A stretch of 12,165 nt of DNA from Anaerolineaceae bacterium UBA6801 (GCA_002452315.1 DKFH01000152.1:25537-37701), one strand, 5' to 3'. Positions 1 to 7,306 are shown, counted from the stretch's first letter. The notes: generated by a model from the letters alone, not told the origin. Made by a program: numbers and translations.

Positions 1-233
1 AGGACTGCCCGGACATCCGGCATGCAGTCCGGCAAACGCAAATTCGCATAGATAAAGGACGAGATGTCGGGGTGTTCCTGGCGGGCAAAGGGGTGCAGGG
101 AGGAGTTGATTCCCGCGTGGACCTCTTCGAGGGCGCGGATGCGCACTGGCGTAGTTGAGCGCAGCAAGGAATAGATGGTGCGGATATAGAGGTCTATTTC
201 TTCGGAGGCTCTGGTGGGGACGGTTCTTTCCAT
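1..233 (-). CDS. Hypothetical protein, N-terminal 77 residues (cut by window edge)
   Basis: I translated this by eye on the minus strand from the ATG at 233-231. The frame is open for 77 codons and runs off the left edge, so only the N-terminus is seen. It starts MERTVPTRASEEIDLYIRTI and continues through residues such as LLRSTTPVRIRALEEVHAG and a segment rich in Ser, Leu and Pro. There is no signal peptide and no membrane segment. The composition is that of a soluble, partly helical domain. I do not recognise a family and assign no function. No strong Shine-Dalgarno is seen before the ATG; a weak GTGAG lies about nine bases upstream. The gene diverges from the HAD-rsmI pair. The open frame and coding-like composition make a real gene likely, but its product is unknown. 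Confidence 0.65.
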   Translation of the reverse strand, partial: MERTVPTRASEEIDLYIRTIYSLLRSTTPVRIRALEEVHAGINSSLHPFARQEHPDISSFIYANLRLPDCMPDVRAV

Positions 234-317
234 GGTGGCTCACTTCGATTTAAGGGGAATGAAAATTATTATCACCATTTTACCCTTATTGTGGCTTATG
301 TACACCGTGCACGATTG

Positions 318-467
318 TCAGCCGGCAGATAATCTGGATGTATTGTTTTCCTGGATCTCCATCAGGGTTGGCAGCGGATAAAGAATATCAGCGAAAACAT
401 TAAATGTAAGCAAAATCAGGGTTGGATCAATTGCTGGGGCAAGAAAATGCTTTGCCTGTTCTCTCAT
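318..467 (-). CDS. Possible small hydrophobic protein, 49 aa
   Basis: A minus-strand ORF begins at the ATG at 467-465 and ends with TGA at 320-318. Its support is a good ribosome binding site: AAGGA sits about seven bases before the ATG, at roughly 474-478. The product starts MREQAKHFLAPAIDP, then has a hydrophobic stretch around residues 16-34 (LILLTFNVFADILYPL region) and a polar tail. It could be a one-span membrane peptide. The same frame stays open further upstream into the antisense of the HAD gene, which weakens the case because the openness may be accidental. I recognise no family. It lies between two divergent genes and could equally be non-coding. The Shine-Dalgarno is the main reason to list it. 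Confidence 0.3.
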   Translation of the reverse strand: MREQAKHFLAPAIDPTLILLTFNVFADILYPLPTLMEIQENNTSRLSAG

Positions 468-485
468 TTTGATTCCTTCGGTACA

Positions 486-501
486 ATTGAATGGGTTCAA
501 T
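486..501. promoter_or_regulatory. Perfect 6-bp-arm palindrome upstream of the HAD gene
   Basis: ATTGAA (486-491), a TGGG spacer and TTCAAT (496-501) form a perfect inverted repeat, 27 bases before the GTG start of the HAD gene. TAGTAT (501-506) directly abuts it and could be the -10 box, so a protein bound to the palindrome would block the promoter. The arms are short and AT-rich, so this may be chance. No regulator gene is nearby. Confidence 0.25.
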
Positions 502-527
502 AGTATGCGTGATGTGAAGGCAAACAA

Positions 528-1151
528 GTGATTAAGACGATCTTTTTTGATTTTGGCGGTGTGATCATCAAGCAGCCGAGTGATCGGTGGGTAGGCTTGT
601 GGAAAAAGGTGCTGGGTACGGATGATCACCCTGAGATAGCAGACATGCTGGAAAACCCGCATGAGTCTCAGATGATTAAAGATATCTGTTTGGGGAAGAT
701 TCCAGAAGACACGATGTGGAGGATCATGGCTGAAAAATGGCATTTCAGGCCGTCAATGATCGGTTTTTTCCGCCGGTGGCTGTTCTCAAAGCGCCAGTTG
801 AATCAGCATATGGTCAAGTTTTTGGGGGAGCTGAATGGCCATTATCAAACTGCGATTTTAAGTAACGCCGGAGATCAGTCGCGGCGGTTGATGGAGGAGA
901 TCTATCGGCTTGGGGAGTATGTGGATGAGATCATCATCTCAGCCGAGGAGGGTGTGATCAAGCCCGATCCCCGCATTTTTGAGATTGCAATGGATCGCAT
1001 GCGGACAAAGCCGGAAACATCCTTGTTACTGGATGATCACCTGGCCAATGTGGAAGCCGCCCGTGCCTTCGGGATGCACGCGGTGCAATTCATCTACCAT
1101 TATCAAGCAATTAAGATGGTGCGCGGCCACCTGGATGGCAGGTATGCCTGA
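528..1151 (+). CDS. HAD-superfamily hydrolase, subfamily IA (YihX-like)
   Basis: This is a 207-residue HAD phosphatase-fold protein, a normal length for subfamily IA. Motif I is FFDFGGV with the nucleophile Asp8. The usual second Asp, two residues later, is Gly10, as in the YihX/epoxide-hydrolase-N-terminal branch. Motif II is LSNAG (111-115), motif III is Lys145 in IKPDP, and motif IV is LLLDDHLAN with Asp169-Asp170. An alpha-helical cap lies between about residues 15 and 95. It probably hydrolyses a small phosphorylated metabolite in the cytoplasm, but the substrate cannot be read from sequence. The start is GTG, supported by GAAGG about eight bases upstream. The stop TGA overlaps the rsmI ATG by one base (TGATG), so the two genes are co-transcribed and probably translationally coupled. 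The family is certain; the function is not. Confidence 0.9.
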   Translation: MIKTIFFDFGGVIIKQPSDRWVGLWKKVLGTDDHPEIADMLENPHESQMIKDICLGKIPEDTMWRIMAEKWHFRPSMIGFFRRWLFSKRQLNQHMVKFLGELNGHYQTAILSNAGDQSRRLMEEIYRLGEYVDEIIISAEEGVIKPDPRIFEIAMDRMRTKPETSLLLDDHLANVEAARAFGMHAVQFIYHYQAIKMVRGHLDGRYA

Positions 1152-1819
1152 TGCTCTACCTGGTCGGAACCCCCATAGGCAACCTGGGCGATATTTCACT
1201 GCGGGCGCTGGAAGTGCTGCGCTCGGTTGACTTGATCGCCAGTGAAGATACGCGCAAGACCTCGATTTTATTGCGGCATTACGACATCCACAAACCGCAA
1301 AAAAGCTACCATGCCTTCAATGAGCAGAAGGTGGTGCCTAAATTAATCGAGTTGCTGCTGGAAGGGCAATCGATAGCGGTGGTCACCAGTGCGGGGACGC
1401 CAGGTATCTCTGACCCGGGGTATTCCCTGGTGCAGGCTGCCCTGGCGCACGAAATCCCGGTCACGGCCATCCCGGGGCCTTCAGCCCTGGTGCTGGCGCT
1501 GACATTATCCGGGTTGCCTGCGCATAGTTTTACCTATAAAGGCTTTGCGCCCCGTAAAGCAGGGCCGCGCCGCCGGTTTTTGGGTGAGGAGGCTGAATCG
1601 CCGCATACGCTGATTTTTTATGAAAGCCCCCACAGGATCCAGGCTTTTTTAGCAGATGCACTGGCGGTATTGGGGGATCGCCAGGCCGCATTAGCGAATG
1701 ACCTGACGAAGAAGTTTGAAGCGGTCCAGCGCGGGACATTGAGCGAGCTTTTAGGTGCTCTGGAACAAGAAGCACCGCGCGGCGAATACACCGTGGTGAT
1801 CGAAGGCGCTCGACGGTAG
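1151..1819 (+). CDS. rsmI: 16S rRNA (cytidine1402-2'-O)-methyltransferase RsmI
   Basis: This 222-residue protein has the tetrapyrrole-methylase fold of RsmI, which uses S-adenosylmethionine to 2'-O-methylate C1402 in the decoding centre of 16S rRNA. Visible motifs are GTPIGNLGDI (6-15), SEDTR (31-35), AGTPGISDPGY (81-91), IPGPSA (107-112), YESPHR (157-162) and LTKKFE (185-190), all in the usual order. Two oddities are present. The residue before AGTP is Ser80, where RsmI usually has Asp (SDAGTP). The protein also stops just after the VVIEG strand, so it lacks the roughly 50-residue C-terminal extension of E. coli RsmI (286 aa). The ATG overlaps the stop of the HAD gene, and GGCAGG about ten bases upstream can serve as ribosome binding site. 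This is the more canonical of two RsmI-like genes in the window. Confidence 0.93.
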   Translation: MLYLVGTPIGNLGDISLRALEVLRSVDLIASEDTRKTSILLRHYDIHKPQKSYHAFNEQKVVPKLIELLLEGQSIAVVTSAGTPGISDPGYSLVQAALAHEIPVTAIPGPSALVLALTLSGLPAHSFTYKGFAPRKAGPRRRFLGEEAESPHTLIFYESPHRIQAFLADALAVLGDRQAALANDLTKKFEAVQRGTLSELLGALEQEAPRGEYTVVIEGARR

Positions 1820-1824
1820 GGTGC

Positions 1825-2556
1825 TCAGAATTTGAAAGGTGAGAGGTTGGTATCGTCGTCGAAAACATCCACCCCTTCGGCGCGTTTTAACCCGTTCACA
1901 ACCCAGTAGGTGACCGGTGTGACGACAATTTCGACCAGGAGTTTAAAGATATAATTGGTAATGGTCAGGCTCCAAAACAAGCTCCAGGGAAATACCCCCA
2001 GGGCTGTGGCAATAAAAATGAAGGAAAAGGTATCAAATGCCTGACCGATGACGCTGCTGCCGATGGTGCGGGTCCACAAGAGTTTGCCCTTGGTGAGCAC
2101 CTTCATCAGGGCCATCAAAATTGCATTTGAAAATGAGCCGGCCAGGAAGCCGGCCAGGCTGGCCACCACGATCGCGCCTGAGCTCATGCTCCCCAGTATC
2201 TGATCATAGCTCTCCTGGCCCACACTGGCCTGCCAGGTGACTTCCCCGGGGAGCACCTGCACCAGCCAGAACACCAGGGCGCTGAAGGCGAGGGTGCTGA
2301 AGCCGATCCAGATGATGCGGCGGGAGCGTTTGTAACCATAGACCTCGGTCAGGACGTCACCGACGATGTAGCTGATCGGGAAGAGGACCGTGCCAGCATC
2401 AAAGCTCAGGGGCAGATTCCCCAAGCTGATGCCCCAATCGATGATCTTGGCTGATGAGGCAATATTGCTGAGGACCAGCACCAGAACGAAGATCACCATG
2501 AGAACATCTAAATACTTAAAGTTTTTTTGTTCAAGTTGTTGGCTTTTTTCGGTCAT
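1825..2556 (-). CDS. Queuosine-precursor transporter, YhhQ/COG1738 family
   Basis: This is an integral membrane protein with about six hydrophobic segments. It has the family hallmarks FPISYIVGDVLTEVYGYKRS and, later, the glycine-rich AGFLAGSFSNAILM followed by LWTRTIGSSVIGQAFDT. YhhQ in E. coli takes up the queuosine precursors preQ0 and preQ1, so this gene suggests scavenging of a 7-deazaguanine base. I chose the ATG at 2556-2554 because GGGAGAG lies just upstream and the product then starts MTEKSQQLEQK (243 aa). An in-frame ATG at 2583 would add nine residues; it directly follows a TATACT box on this strand, which would fit better as the promoter -10. The gene converges on rsmI with a 5-base gap and diverges from rsmE. 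The TGT homologue at 8102-9199 is a possible consumer of the imported base. Confidence 0.88.
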   Translation of the reverse strand: MTEKSQQLEQKNFKYLDVLMVIFVLVLVLSNIASSAKIIDWGISLGNLPLSFDAGTVLFPISYIVGDVLTEVYGYKRSRRIIWIGFSTLAFSALVFWLVQVLPGEVTWQASVGQESYDQILGSMSSGAIVVASLAGFLAGSFSNAILMALMKVLTKGKLLWTRTIGSSVIGQAFDTFSFIFIATALGVFPWSLFWSLTITNYIFKLLVEIVVTPVTYWVVNGLKRAEGVDVFDDDTNLSPFKF

Positions 2557-2596
2557 GTCTCTCCCGTGTTGATTAACAACCATAGTATACCTTGAT

Positions 2597-3340
2597 ATGC
2601 ATCATTTCTTTATCCCCCCAGACTCGATCCAGGGGCAAGTGGTTAGCTTCCAGGCCCAGCTTGCCCACCAAATCAGGCATGTGTTGCGGCTGGGTGAGGG
2701 CGATCATGTCGCTGTGCTGGATAACAGCGGGATGCTGTACACGGTCGTTTTAAGGGCCCATGCCGGTGAACAGGCTTTGAAGGGTCAAATCGTGGGGGCT
2801 AAAACGGTGACCTCGGAACCCCAAACCCACCTGGCGCTGTATTTTGGGCTGTCCAGCCGTGAAAAGGTGGAATGGATTTTACAAAAAGGCACCGAAATCG
2901 GCGTTTCGGCCTTTTGTCCCTTCATTTCTTCACGGACATTGGTGACCAGCCCAGAGCTTTCTAATAAAAAGCTGGCTCGTTGGGAGCGTATCATTCAAGA
3001 AGCGGCAGAGCAATCCGGAAGGGGCAGGCTGCCTGTCCTTAATGCGCCCGATAATTTGCTGAAATGTGTTCTCAAGGCACAAAGCGAGTATGACTTATGC
3101 CTGATGGCTTGGGAGGCTGCAACCAGGGATGATTTTAAGTTAAGTGAATTACGAACCCGTTTTGGCGGGGATTCGATGGCCTTGTTTATCGGCCCTGAAG
3201 GCGGCTTTTCTGTTGAGGAGGTGGATGCGGCCATCGAGGCAGGTGTTCAGATGGTTTCTTTGGGGGCGCGCATCCTGCGGATGGAAACGGCCGCCCTGGT
3301 GTTCCCCGCCCTTGTGCTGTATGAACTGGAGACAATGTAA
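2597..3340 (+). CDS. rsmE: 16S rRNA (uracil1498-N3)-methyltransferase RsmE
   Basis: This 247-residue SPOUT-class methyltransferase is the usual length for RsmE, which makes m3U1498 in 16S rRNA in the small subunit. The N-terminal PUA-like part starts MHHFFIPPD and contains HQIRHVLRLGEGD (24-36). The knotted SAM-binding domain shows KGTEIGV (97-103), EQSGRGRLP (138-146), IGPEGGFS (198-205) and LGARILRMETAAL (222-234), the last two being the family's cofactor-binding signatures. The start ATG at 2597 has no convincing Shine-Dalgarno. The 5' end lies close to the start of the divergent transporter gene, so the two share a very short promoter region. An 84-base gap separates it from the next gene. 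U1498 contacts the decoding region at the top of helix 44, so this gene is thematically related to the operon further right, but it is transcribed separately. Confidence 0.95.
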   Translation: MHHFFIPPDSIQGQVVSFQAQLAHQIRHVLRLGEGDHVAVLDNSGMLYTVVLRAHAGEQALKGQIVGAKTVTSEPQTHLALYFGLSSREKVEWILQKGTEIGVSAFCPFISSRTLVTSPELSNKKLARWERIIQEAAEQSGRGRLPVLNAPDNLLKCVLKAQSEYDLCLMAWEAATRDDFKLSELRTRFGGDSMALFIGPEGGFSVEEVDAAIEAGVQMVSLGARILRMETAALVFPALVLYELETM

Positions 3341-3424
3341 AGGTGGGATTTATGTTGTGATTTGGTAACTTTTATTGTTAATACGGGTTATAAGTAAAAA
3401 CCACCTCATGAACAGGAAATCACA

Positions 3425-4348
3425 TTGAACCGAATCTGCATTATTATCAACCCGGCTGCGGGTAAAGGCGCAGCAAAAAAAGCCATGCCCGAAATTGAAG
3501 CCATTTTGGATCGATTAGGCCTGGACTATGACGTCAAATACACACAGCATCCCGGCCACGGTATTCAATTGGCACAAGATGCTTGTGCAGGTGAATATCC
3601 AGTCCTGGTGGCCGTGGGCGGGGATGGCACGGCTAACGAGGTGATCAATGGGATGATGGGGTCTGCTCACGGTGCTGCAAATTTACCCAGCCTGGCGGTT
3701 TTGCCCGTGGGCCGGGGAAATGATTTTTCATACGGGATGGGTTTACCACAGGAACTTGAAGCGGCTTGCCAGTTGCTGGCAAATGGCCATTCACGCCAGA
3801 TTGATATCGGGCTGGTCAAAGGCGGGGACTATCCCGATGGCCGTTATTTTGGGAATGGCATCGGGATCGGATTTGATACCGTGGTCGGTTTTGAAGCGGC
3901 CAAGCTGCCACCCTTTGTCGGCGGTGTGCCTGGTTACTTGATTGCGGCATTAAAAACAATCTTTTTGTTTTTTAACGCACCGAATCTCCAGCTGGACATT
4001 GATGGCGAAGTGCTGGAACAGCCATGTATTTTGGTGTCGTTGATGAATGGCCGCAGGATGGGCGGTTCGTTCATGTTTGCCCCTGAGTCACAACCGGATG
4101 ATGGCATCCTGAACTTATGTATCGCTGGACAGGTCTCACGGCTGCAGATCCTCGGATTGTTTCCAAAGGTCATGTCGGGCACGCAGGAATCTCACCCGGC
4201 GATCAAGATGCCGACAGCCCGGTCGGTCAAGATCAAGGCACTGAGCGGCACGCTGCCCGTTCATGCGGATGGTGAGACGATTTGTGTGGCCGGGCAAGAA
4301 CTGGAAGTGAAGGTCGTGCCCCAGGCTTTGCGATTGGTATGCCCATGA
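3425..4348 (+). CDS. Diacylglycerol/lipid kinase family protein (YegS/DgkB-like)
   Basis: This 307-residue protein has the DAGK catalytic domain. MNRICIIINPAAGKG at the N-terminus is the nucleotide-side strand and glycine loop. VGGDGTANEV (64-73) is the invariant ATP-binding GGDGT motif. LPVGRGNDFS (93-102) matches the family P-x-G-x-x-ND motif, with Arg where Thr is common. The C-terminal beta-sandwich follows, with FGNGIGIGFD near residues 142-150 and HADGE near the end. Such enzymes phosphorylate diacylglycerol or related lipids at the inner face of the membrane. The start is a TTG with AGGAAA about seven bases upstream. The ATG at 3408 is out of frame and meets a stop straight away. The stop codon overlaps the next gene by ATGA, coupling it to an acyltransferase. 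The exact lipid substrate is not determined. Confidence 0.9.
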   Translation: MNRICIIINPAAGKGAAKKAMPEIEAILDRLGLDYDVKYTQHPGHGIQLAQDACAGEYPVLVAVGGDGTANEVINGMMGSAHGAANLPSLAVLPVGRGNDFSYGMGLPQELEAACQLLANGHSRQIDIGLVKGGDYPDGRYFGNGIGIGFDTVVGFEAAKLPPFVGGVPGYLIAALKTIFLFFNAPNLQLDIDGEVLEQPCILVSLMNGRRMGGSFMFAPESQPDDGILNLCIAGQVSRLQILGLFPKVMSGTQESHPAIKMPTARSVKIKALSGTLPVHADGETICVAGQELEVKVVPQALRLVCP

Positions 4349-5079
4349 AAAAATTCCTCATCTGGCTGGTGAATTCGGTCATTTATCTCATTTTACGCAT
4401 CCTGTTGAAGATTGAGGTTGCCGGTCTTGACCAGGTGCCCATGCATGGACCGCTGATTGTGGCAACTAACCATGTCAATTTTCTGGACGCGCCGGTGGTG
4501 ATCACCCTGTTGGCGCCAAGACCGATCACCGCGTTGGTCAAACGGGAAATCTGGGATAAGCCTGTGATGCCATTTTTATTTAACCTGTGGGGTGGGATTC
4601 CCATCGACCGCGGGGTGGCAGATTTTAACGCCTTTAAAGAGGCCAAAACTGCGCTGCTGGAAGAAAACAAGCTCCTGGCAGTCGCGCCCGAAGGCACGCG
4701 GACGGAGGATGGGCACCTGATTCGGGGGAAACCCGGCATCGCCATCCTGGCCAGCAGAACTGGCGTACCTGTCCTGCCGATGGCTTATTACGGGCACGAG
4801 GATTTCAAGCGCAATATTCGGCGATTTAAACGCACACCGATTACGATCCGGGTTGGGCAGCCTTTTCGATGCAAGTTTGAGGGGCATGCAAAGGATAAAC
4901 ACGTCATGCAGGCTGTGACGGATGCAATCATGCTGGAAATTGCGGACCTGTTACCTGAGGAATATCATGGGGAATATGCCGGGGTGGTTGTGCCCAGGAG
5001 ACAGTATCTTGACTATTTAGACCCGCTTTCGGGGGAGCAAGTTACGCAGTCGTTTGGGGAGCAGTTTACCCATACCTAA
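4345..5079 (+). CDS. plsC: 1-acyl-sn-glycerol-3-phosphate acyltransferase family (PlsC-like)
   Basis: This 244-residue protein begins with a membrane-associated hydrophobic segment (residues 3-22). The acyltransferase motifs follow in order: NHVNFLD (42-48) with the catalytic His43 and Asp48, GIPIDRG (84-90) for glycerol-phosphate binding, and APEGTRTEDG (114-123). PlsC transfers an acyl chain to lysophosphatidic acid to make phosphatidic acid. I chose the ATG at 4345, which overlaps the kinase stop as ATGA. An in-frame ATG at 4339 would add two residues, and an open extension back to 4282 runs inside the kinase gene and is unlikely. Together with the kinase this forms a phosphatidate-making pair. 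The last 63 bases overlap the convergent RsmF-like gene, so the C-terminal tail is coded on both strands. The precise acceptor is inferred from the family only. Confidence 0.88.
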   Translation: MKKFLIWLVNSVIYLILRILLKIEVAGLDQVPMHGPLIVATNHVNFLDAPVVITLLAPRPITALVKREIWDKPVMPFLFNLWGGIPIDRGVADFNAFKEAKTALLEENKLLAVAPEGTRTEDGHLIRGKPGIAILASRTGVPVLPMAYYGHEDFKRNIRRFKRTPITIRVGQPFRCKFEGHAKDKHVMQAVTDAIMLEIADLLPEEYHGEYAGVVVPRRQYLDYLDPLSGEQVTQSFGEQFTHT

Positions 5080-6480
5080 ATTACGGCCATCTCCATCGGC
5101 AACCAACAAAAACTGACCTTGAGGCTTTAATCCAACCTTGGGGTTACGAATGTCCCGGCCAGCGATCCATTGGGAGACCTGGTCGTCTGCAATTTGGATT
5201 TTTCCACTGGTAAAACAGTGGCCGAATCGGCTGACAAACTCATGGTCGGGCTGAAAACTATCCCCGTCCCACTGTCCAATCTGCATGCCGATAAATTCAA
5301 AGGGGAGCGATGCAAACCTTTCCAGATAAGCTTCGGGGATGAAGAACAAGCCCTCATGCCGCAGGAAGAGCTGAAGGCGAAGGGTTGCCATAATTTCTTC
5401 CAAAGAAAGCCCGTAAGCTTGCGAAATTTGGTCGAAAATTCGTGTTTGTATGGCCCGGGATGCAGGTTCGAGGAACGTACGAGAAAAATCGCGGCTGGGC
5501 GGCGCTTCGGGCGAGTGGGGAATGGAGTTGATTTTCTTTAGACGAGCACAAAAGAACCCCGACATGCCGGTCAGATGCGGCCACAAGCGCAGGGCATGGG
5601 CCAAGGACGGGTGAAAAGTTTCTTCGCCAAAAACGGTCAGCCCAGGTGCCTGGAAGGGCACTTTAGGGGAGATTTCTTCAACCACAAACGCTTGCTGGAA
5701 GGTGTTCAGAACCCGATCGATGACGGCCTCGTCCTCTTCCGGGGCCAGTGAGCAGGTGGCATAAACGAGCTGCCCGCCGATCTTGAGGGCGCGCAGCCCG
5801 CTGATCAGGAGCTGGATTTGCCTTTCCTGCAAGCGCAGTCGCTCTGTGGGAGTGGTCTCACGCAGGGGGTGGTTGGCAGTGGGGCGCAGGTTTTCCATGC
5901 TGCAGGGGGCATCCAGCAGGATCAGGTCGAAGGTTTCAGGGAACCATGTGCCGAAGGCTTCGCCGGGGAAGTTGGTCACAGCCTGGTTGATCCCGCCCCA
6001 GGCCGCCAGCACTGACCTCAACGCCGGGATGCGGCTGCGGCTGGCGTCATTGGCAAGGATGAAGCCCAGATCGCGGGAACGGTCGATGAGGTGGGTGGTT
6101 TTACCGCCCGGCGATGCCGCCATATCAAGAATGAGTGGGTGAGGTACGTTAAAATCCAGCAGGCTGACCGGCACCATCGAGGCTGCATCCTGCAGGTAAT
6201 AGCCGCCCAGGCGGTGTTCAATGGTCTGGCCCGGAGGAAAGCCAGCCGTTTCGATCAGCCAGGCGTTCTGGCAAAATTTGACCGGCGTGACTTGCCAGTC
6301 ATAGTGTTGCGCCAGGGCCTGGATCGCAGTATCGGGGTCGGATTTGAGGGGGTTGAGCCGGATGCCAGTGTGGAGCGGCGTGTCCTGAATCGCCTGGATG
6401 CGGCGCAGCTCAGCGCTGGTGAGGATACCTGTAAAGCGGCCCAGGCTGTGGGTCAGCTGTGGTGCGGTCTGGTCAGCCAT
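5017..6480 (-). CDS. RsmF/NOL1-NOP2-Sun family rRNA (cytosine-C5-)-methyltransferase
   Basis: This 487-residue protein is close to E. coli RsmF (479 aa), which makes m5C1407 in 16S rRNA. An N-terminal RNA-binding part is followed by YYLQDAASM (95-103), the SAM-binding loop DMAASPGGKTTHL (119-131), motif IV LDAPCSMEN with Cys193, and motif VI YATCSLAPEEDE with Cys243. The last two are the paired cysteines of m5C enzymes, Cys243 being the expected nucleophile. The C-terminal 110 or so residues resemble the PUA-like domain of the RsmF group and end with a GMGK motif and a basic tail (LPKRLRNLLPRKRV). It is the last gene of a five-gene unit; its ATG lies one base after the preceding stop (TGA-C-ATG). 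Its 3' end runs 63 bases into the convergent plsC. The position it modifies is inferred; other cytosines are possible. Confidence 0.9.
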   Translation of the reverse strand: MADQTAPQLTHSLGRFTGILTSAELRRIQAIQDTPLHTGIRLNPLKSDPDTAIQALAQHYDWQVTPVKFCQNAWLIETAGFPPGQTIEHRLGGYYLQDAASMVPVSLLDFNVPHPLILDMAASPGGKTTHLIDRSRDLGFILANDASRSRIPALRSVLAAWGGINQAVTNFPGEAFGTWFPETFDLILLDAPCSMENLRPTANHPLRETTPTERLRLQERQIQLLISGLRALKIGGQLVYATCSLAPEEDEAVIDRVLNTFQQAFVVEEISPKVPFQAPGLTVFGEETFHPSLAHALRLWPHLTGMSGFFCARLKKINSIPHSPEAPPSRDFSRTFLEPASRAIQTRIFDQISQAYGLSLEEIMATLRLQLFLRHEGLFFIPEAYLERFASLPFEFIGMQIGQWDGDSFQPDHEFVSRFGHCFTSGKIQIADDQVSQWIAGRDIRNPKVGLKPQGQFLLVADGDGRNLGMGKLLPKRLRNLLPRKRV

Positions 6481-6481
6481 G

Positions 6482-7306
6482 TCACACGTCTCCGCTGCGG
6501 TCGATCAGAAAGATGATCTCGTTTTCAACCTGGATTTCATCGACAGGCCAACCCTTGGGCAGATTGGCATAGACCAGTTTGCGATGGCCCTCAAGCAGGC
6601 TGAGGCTGCCGGCGAGGTTTTGGGTGGGCAGCGATACAGCCAATTTAGCCACATTTAAAGCCTCCCAAAATGGGCGGTTACAGCCGGGCTGGCGTTTTTC
6701 AAAGCGATGGGCTTCTTTAAAGAAGATGGCCAGGTCGGCGGGGTGTTCTGGCGGGTTGACGAGGATGTCCCGGTTTTCGGCCAGTGGCGCCAGGCCGATT
6801 TTGCCAAAGAAGGTGTTGATGAAATCTACCCTGGGCTGGAGGATGTCGTAGGCATGATAACAGGTGGTGGCAGGCAGATCCATCCAGGGGAATGACAGGG
6901 GGTGCAAACCGCAAGCCAGATCGAGGATCACCGCGGGTTTGCCAGCCGCCGCAAAGAGCTGTGCGTAGAAATCCGCCATGAGGGGGATGCGCTCTGCCGT
7001 GGAGGCATGTTGTGAAAGAACCTCCAGGCAAAATGCCCGCAGGGGAGCAGAATTGAGAGAATAGTCTTCGATTTGACCGAGTTGGTCCGTCAAGGCGGCG
7101 TAATCTGGTTCGCCCAGGTAGGGGGCGACGATGTTGTGCAATTTTCGCTTGACCGCTTTGAGGATGGCTTTGGCCGAGGTGTGGTGGGGCGCTTCCTGGC
7201 GGATGAGGTCTTCCACAGTCGAGGGGTTTAACCACAGGTGACGATATTTTTTCCCCAGGATCACTTGGTCGGTCAGCTCCTGTACGAACTTTTCACTGAC
7301 GTTCAT
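6482..7306 (-). CDS. Divergent paralogue of ArmA/FmrO-type 16S rRNA methyltransferase
   Basis: This 274-residue protein belongs to the aminoglycoside-resistance 16S rRNA methyltransferase group (ArmA, Rmt, Sgm, FmrO), whose members methylate N7 of G1405. The helical N-terminal domain has KLHNIVAPYL (55-64), matching the family KLHxxxxxY. HASTAERIP (100-108), DLACGLHPLS (129-138, SAM motif I) and YHAYDI (150-155) are intact. The second half drifts from the family: FFKEAH (195-200) replaces the FLLK region, and VSLPTQNLAGS (224-234) replaces the VSFPxxSLxGRxxGM segment, losing the Arg and the Gly-Met. NEIIFL (262-267) is kept. SAM binding therefore looks preserved, while the substrate side of the pocket differs from the neighbouring paralogue. 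The start overlaps the upstream gene by ATGA. It could be an enzyme with a different target, or a partner of the upstream paralogue. Confidence 0.85.
   Translation of the reverse strand: MNVSEKFVQELTDQVILGKKYRHLWLNPSTVEDLIRQEAPHHTSAKAILKAVKRKLHNIVAPYLGEPDYAALTDQLGQIEDYSLNSAPLRAFCLEVLSQHASTAERIPLMADFYAQLFAAAGKPAVILDLACGLHPLSFPWMDLPATTCYHAYDILQPRVDFINTFFGKIGLAPLAENRDILVNPPEHPADLAIFFKEAHRFEKRQPGCNRPFWEALNVAKLAVSLPTQNLAGSLSLLEGHRKLVYANLPKGWPVDEIQVENEIIFLIDRSGDV

Larger units (their letters stand above)
234..527. other. AT-rich divergent intergenic region with no clear major gene
   Basis: These 294 bases separate the left-edge gene from the HAD hydrolase gene and should hold the promoters of both. 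On the minus strand GATAAT (268-273) could be a -10 box for the left-edge gene, but I find no good -35. Also present are an imperfect palindrome around 300-312 (GTACAC-C-GTGCAC), an 11-base direct repeat ATCAGGGTTGG at 361-371 and 415-425, and a perfect short palindrome at 486-501. A possible small minus-strand ORF (318-467) lies inside and is listed separately. Confidence 0.5.

Noticed and set aside
300..312. GTACAC-C-GTGCAC imperfect palindrome as an operator
   Set aside because: It is too short, has a mismatch, and has no clear position relative to a promoter; it is noted only in the intergenic description.
3341..3406. AGGTGG and CCACCT as a possible terminator hairpin after rsmE
   Set aside because: The 54-base loop is far too long, the stem is only six pairs, and no T-run follows.
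3408..3428. ATG upstream of the lipid kinase TTG start
   Set aside because: It is out of frame and stops after six codons; the TTG has a good Shine-Dalgarno and gives the standard family N-terminus.
4282..4344. N-terminal extension of the PlsC-like protein upstream of 4345
   Set aside because: It lies inside the kinase gene, has a non-typical sequence before the hydrophobic segment, and the ATGA overlap gives a better start.
6091..6516. Open frame of about 140 codons antisense to the RsmF-like gene
   Set aside because: The opposite strand carries an unmistakable m5C methyltransferase with all its motifs, so this frame is a shadow.
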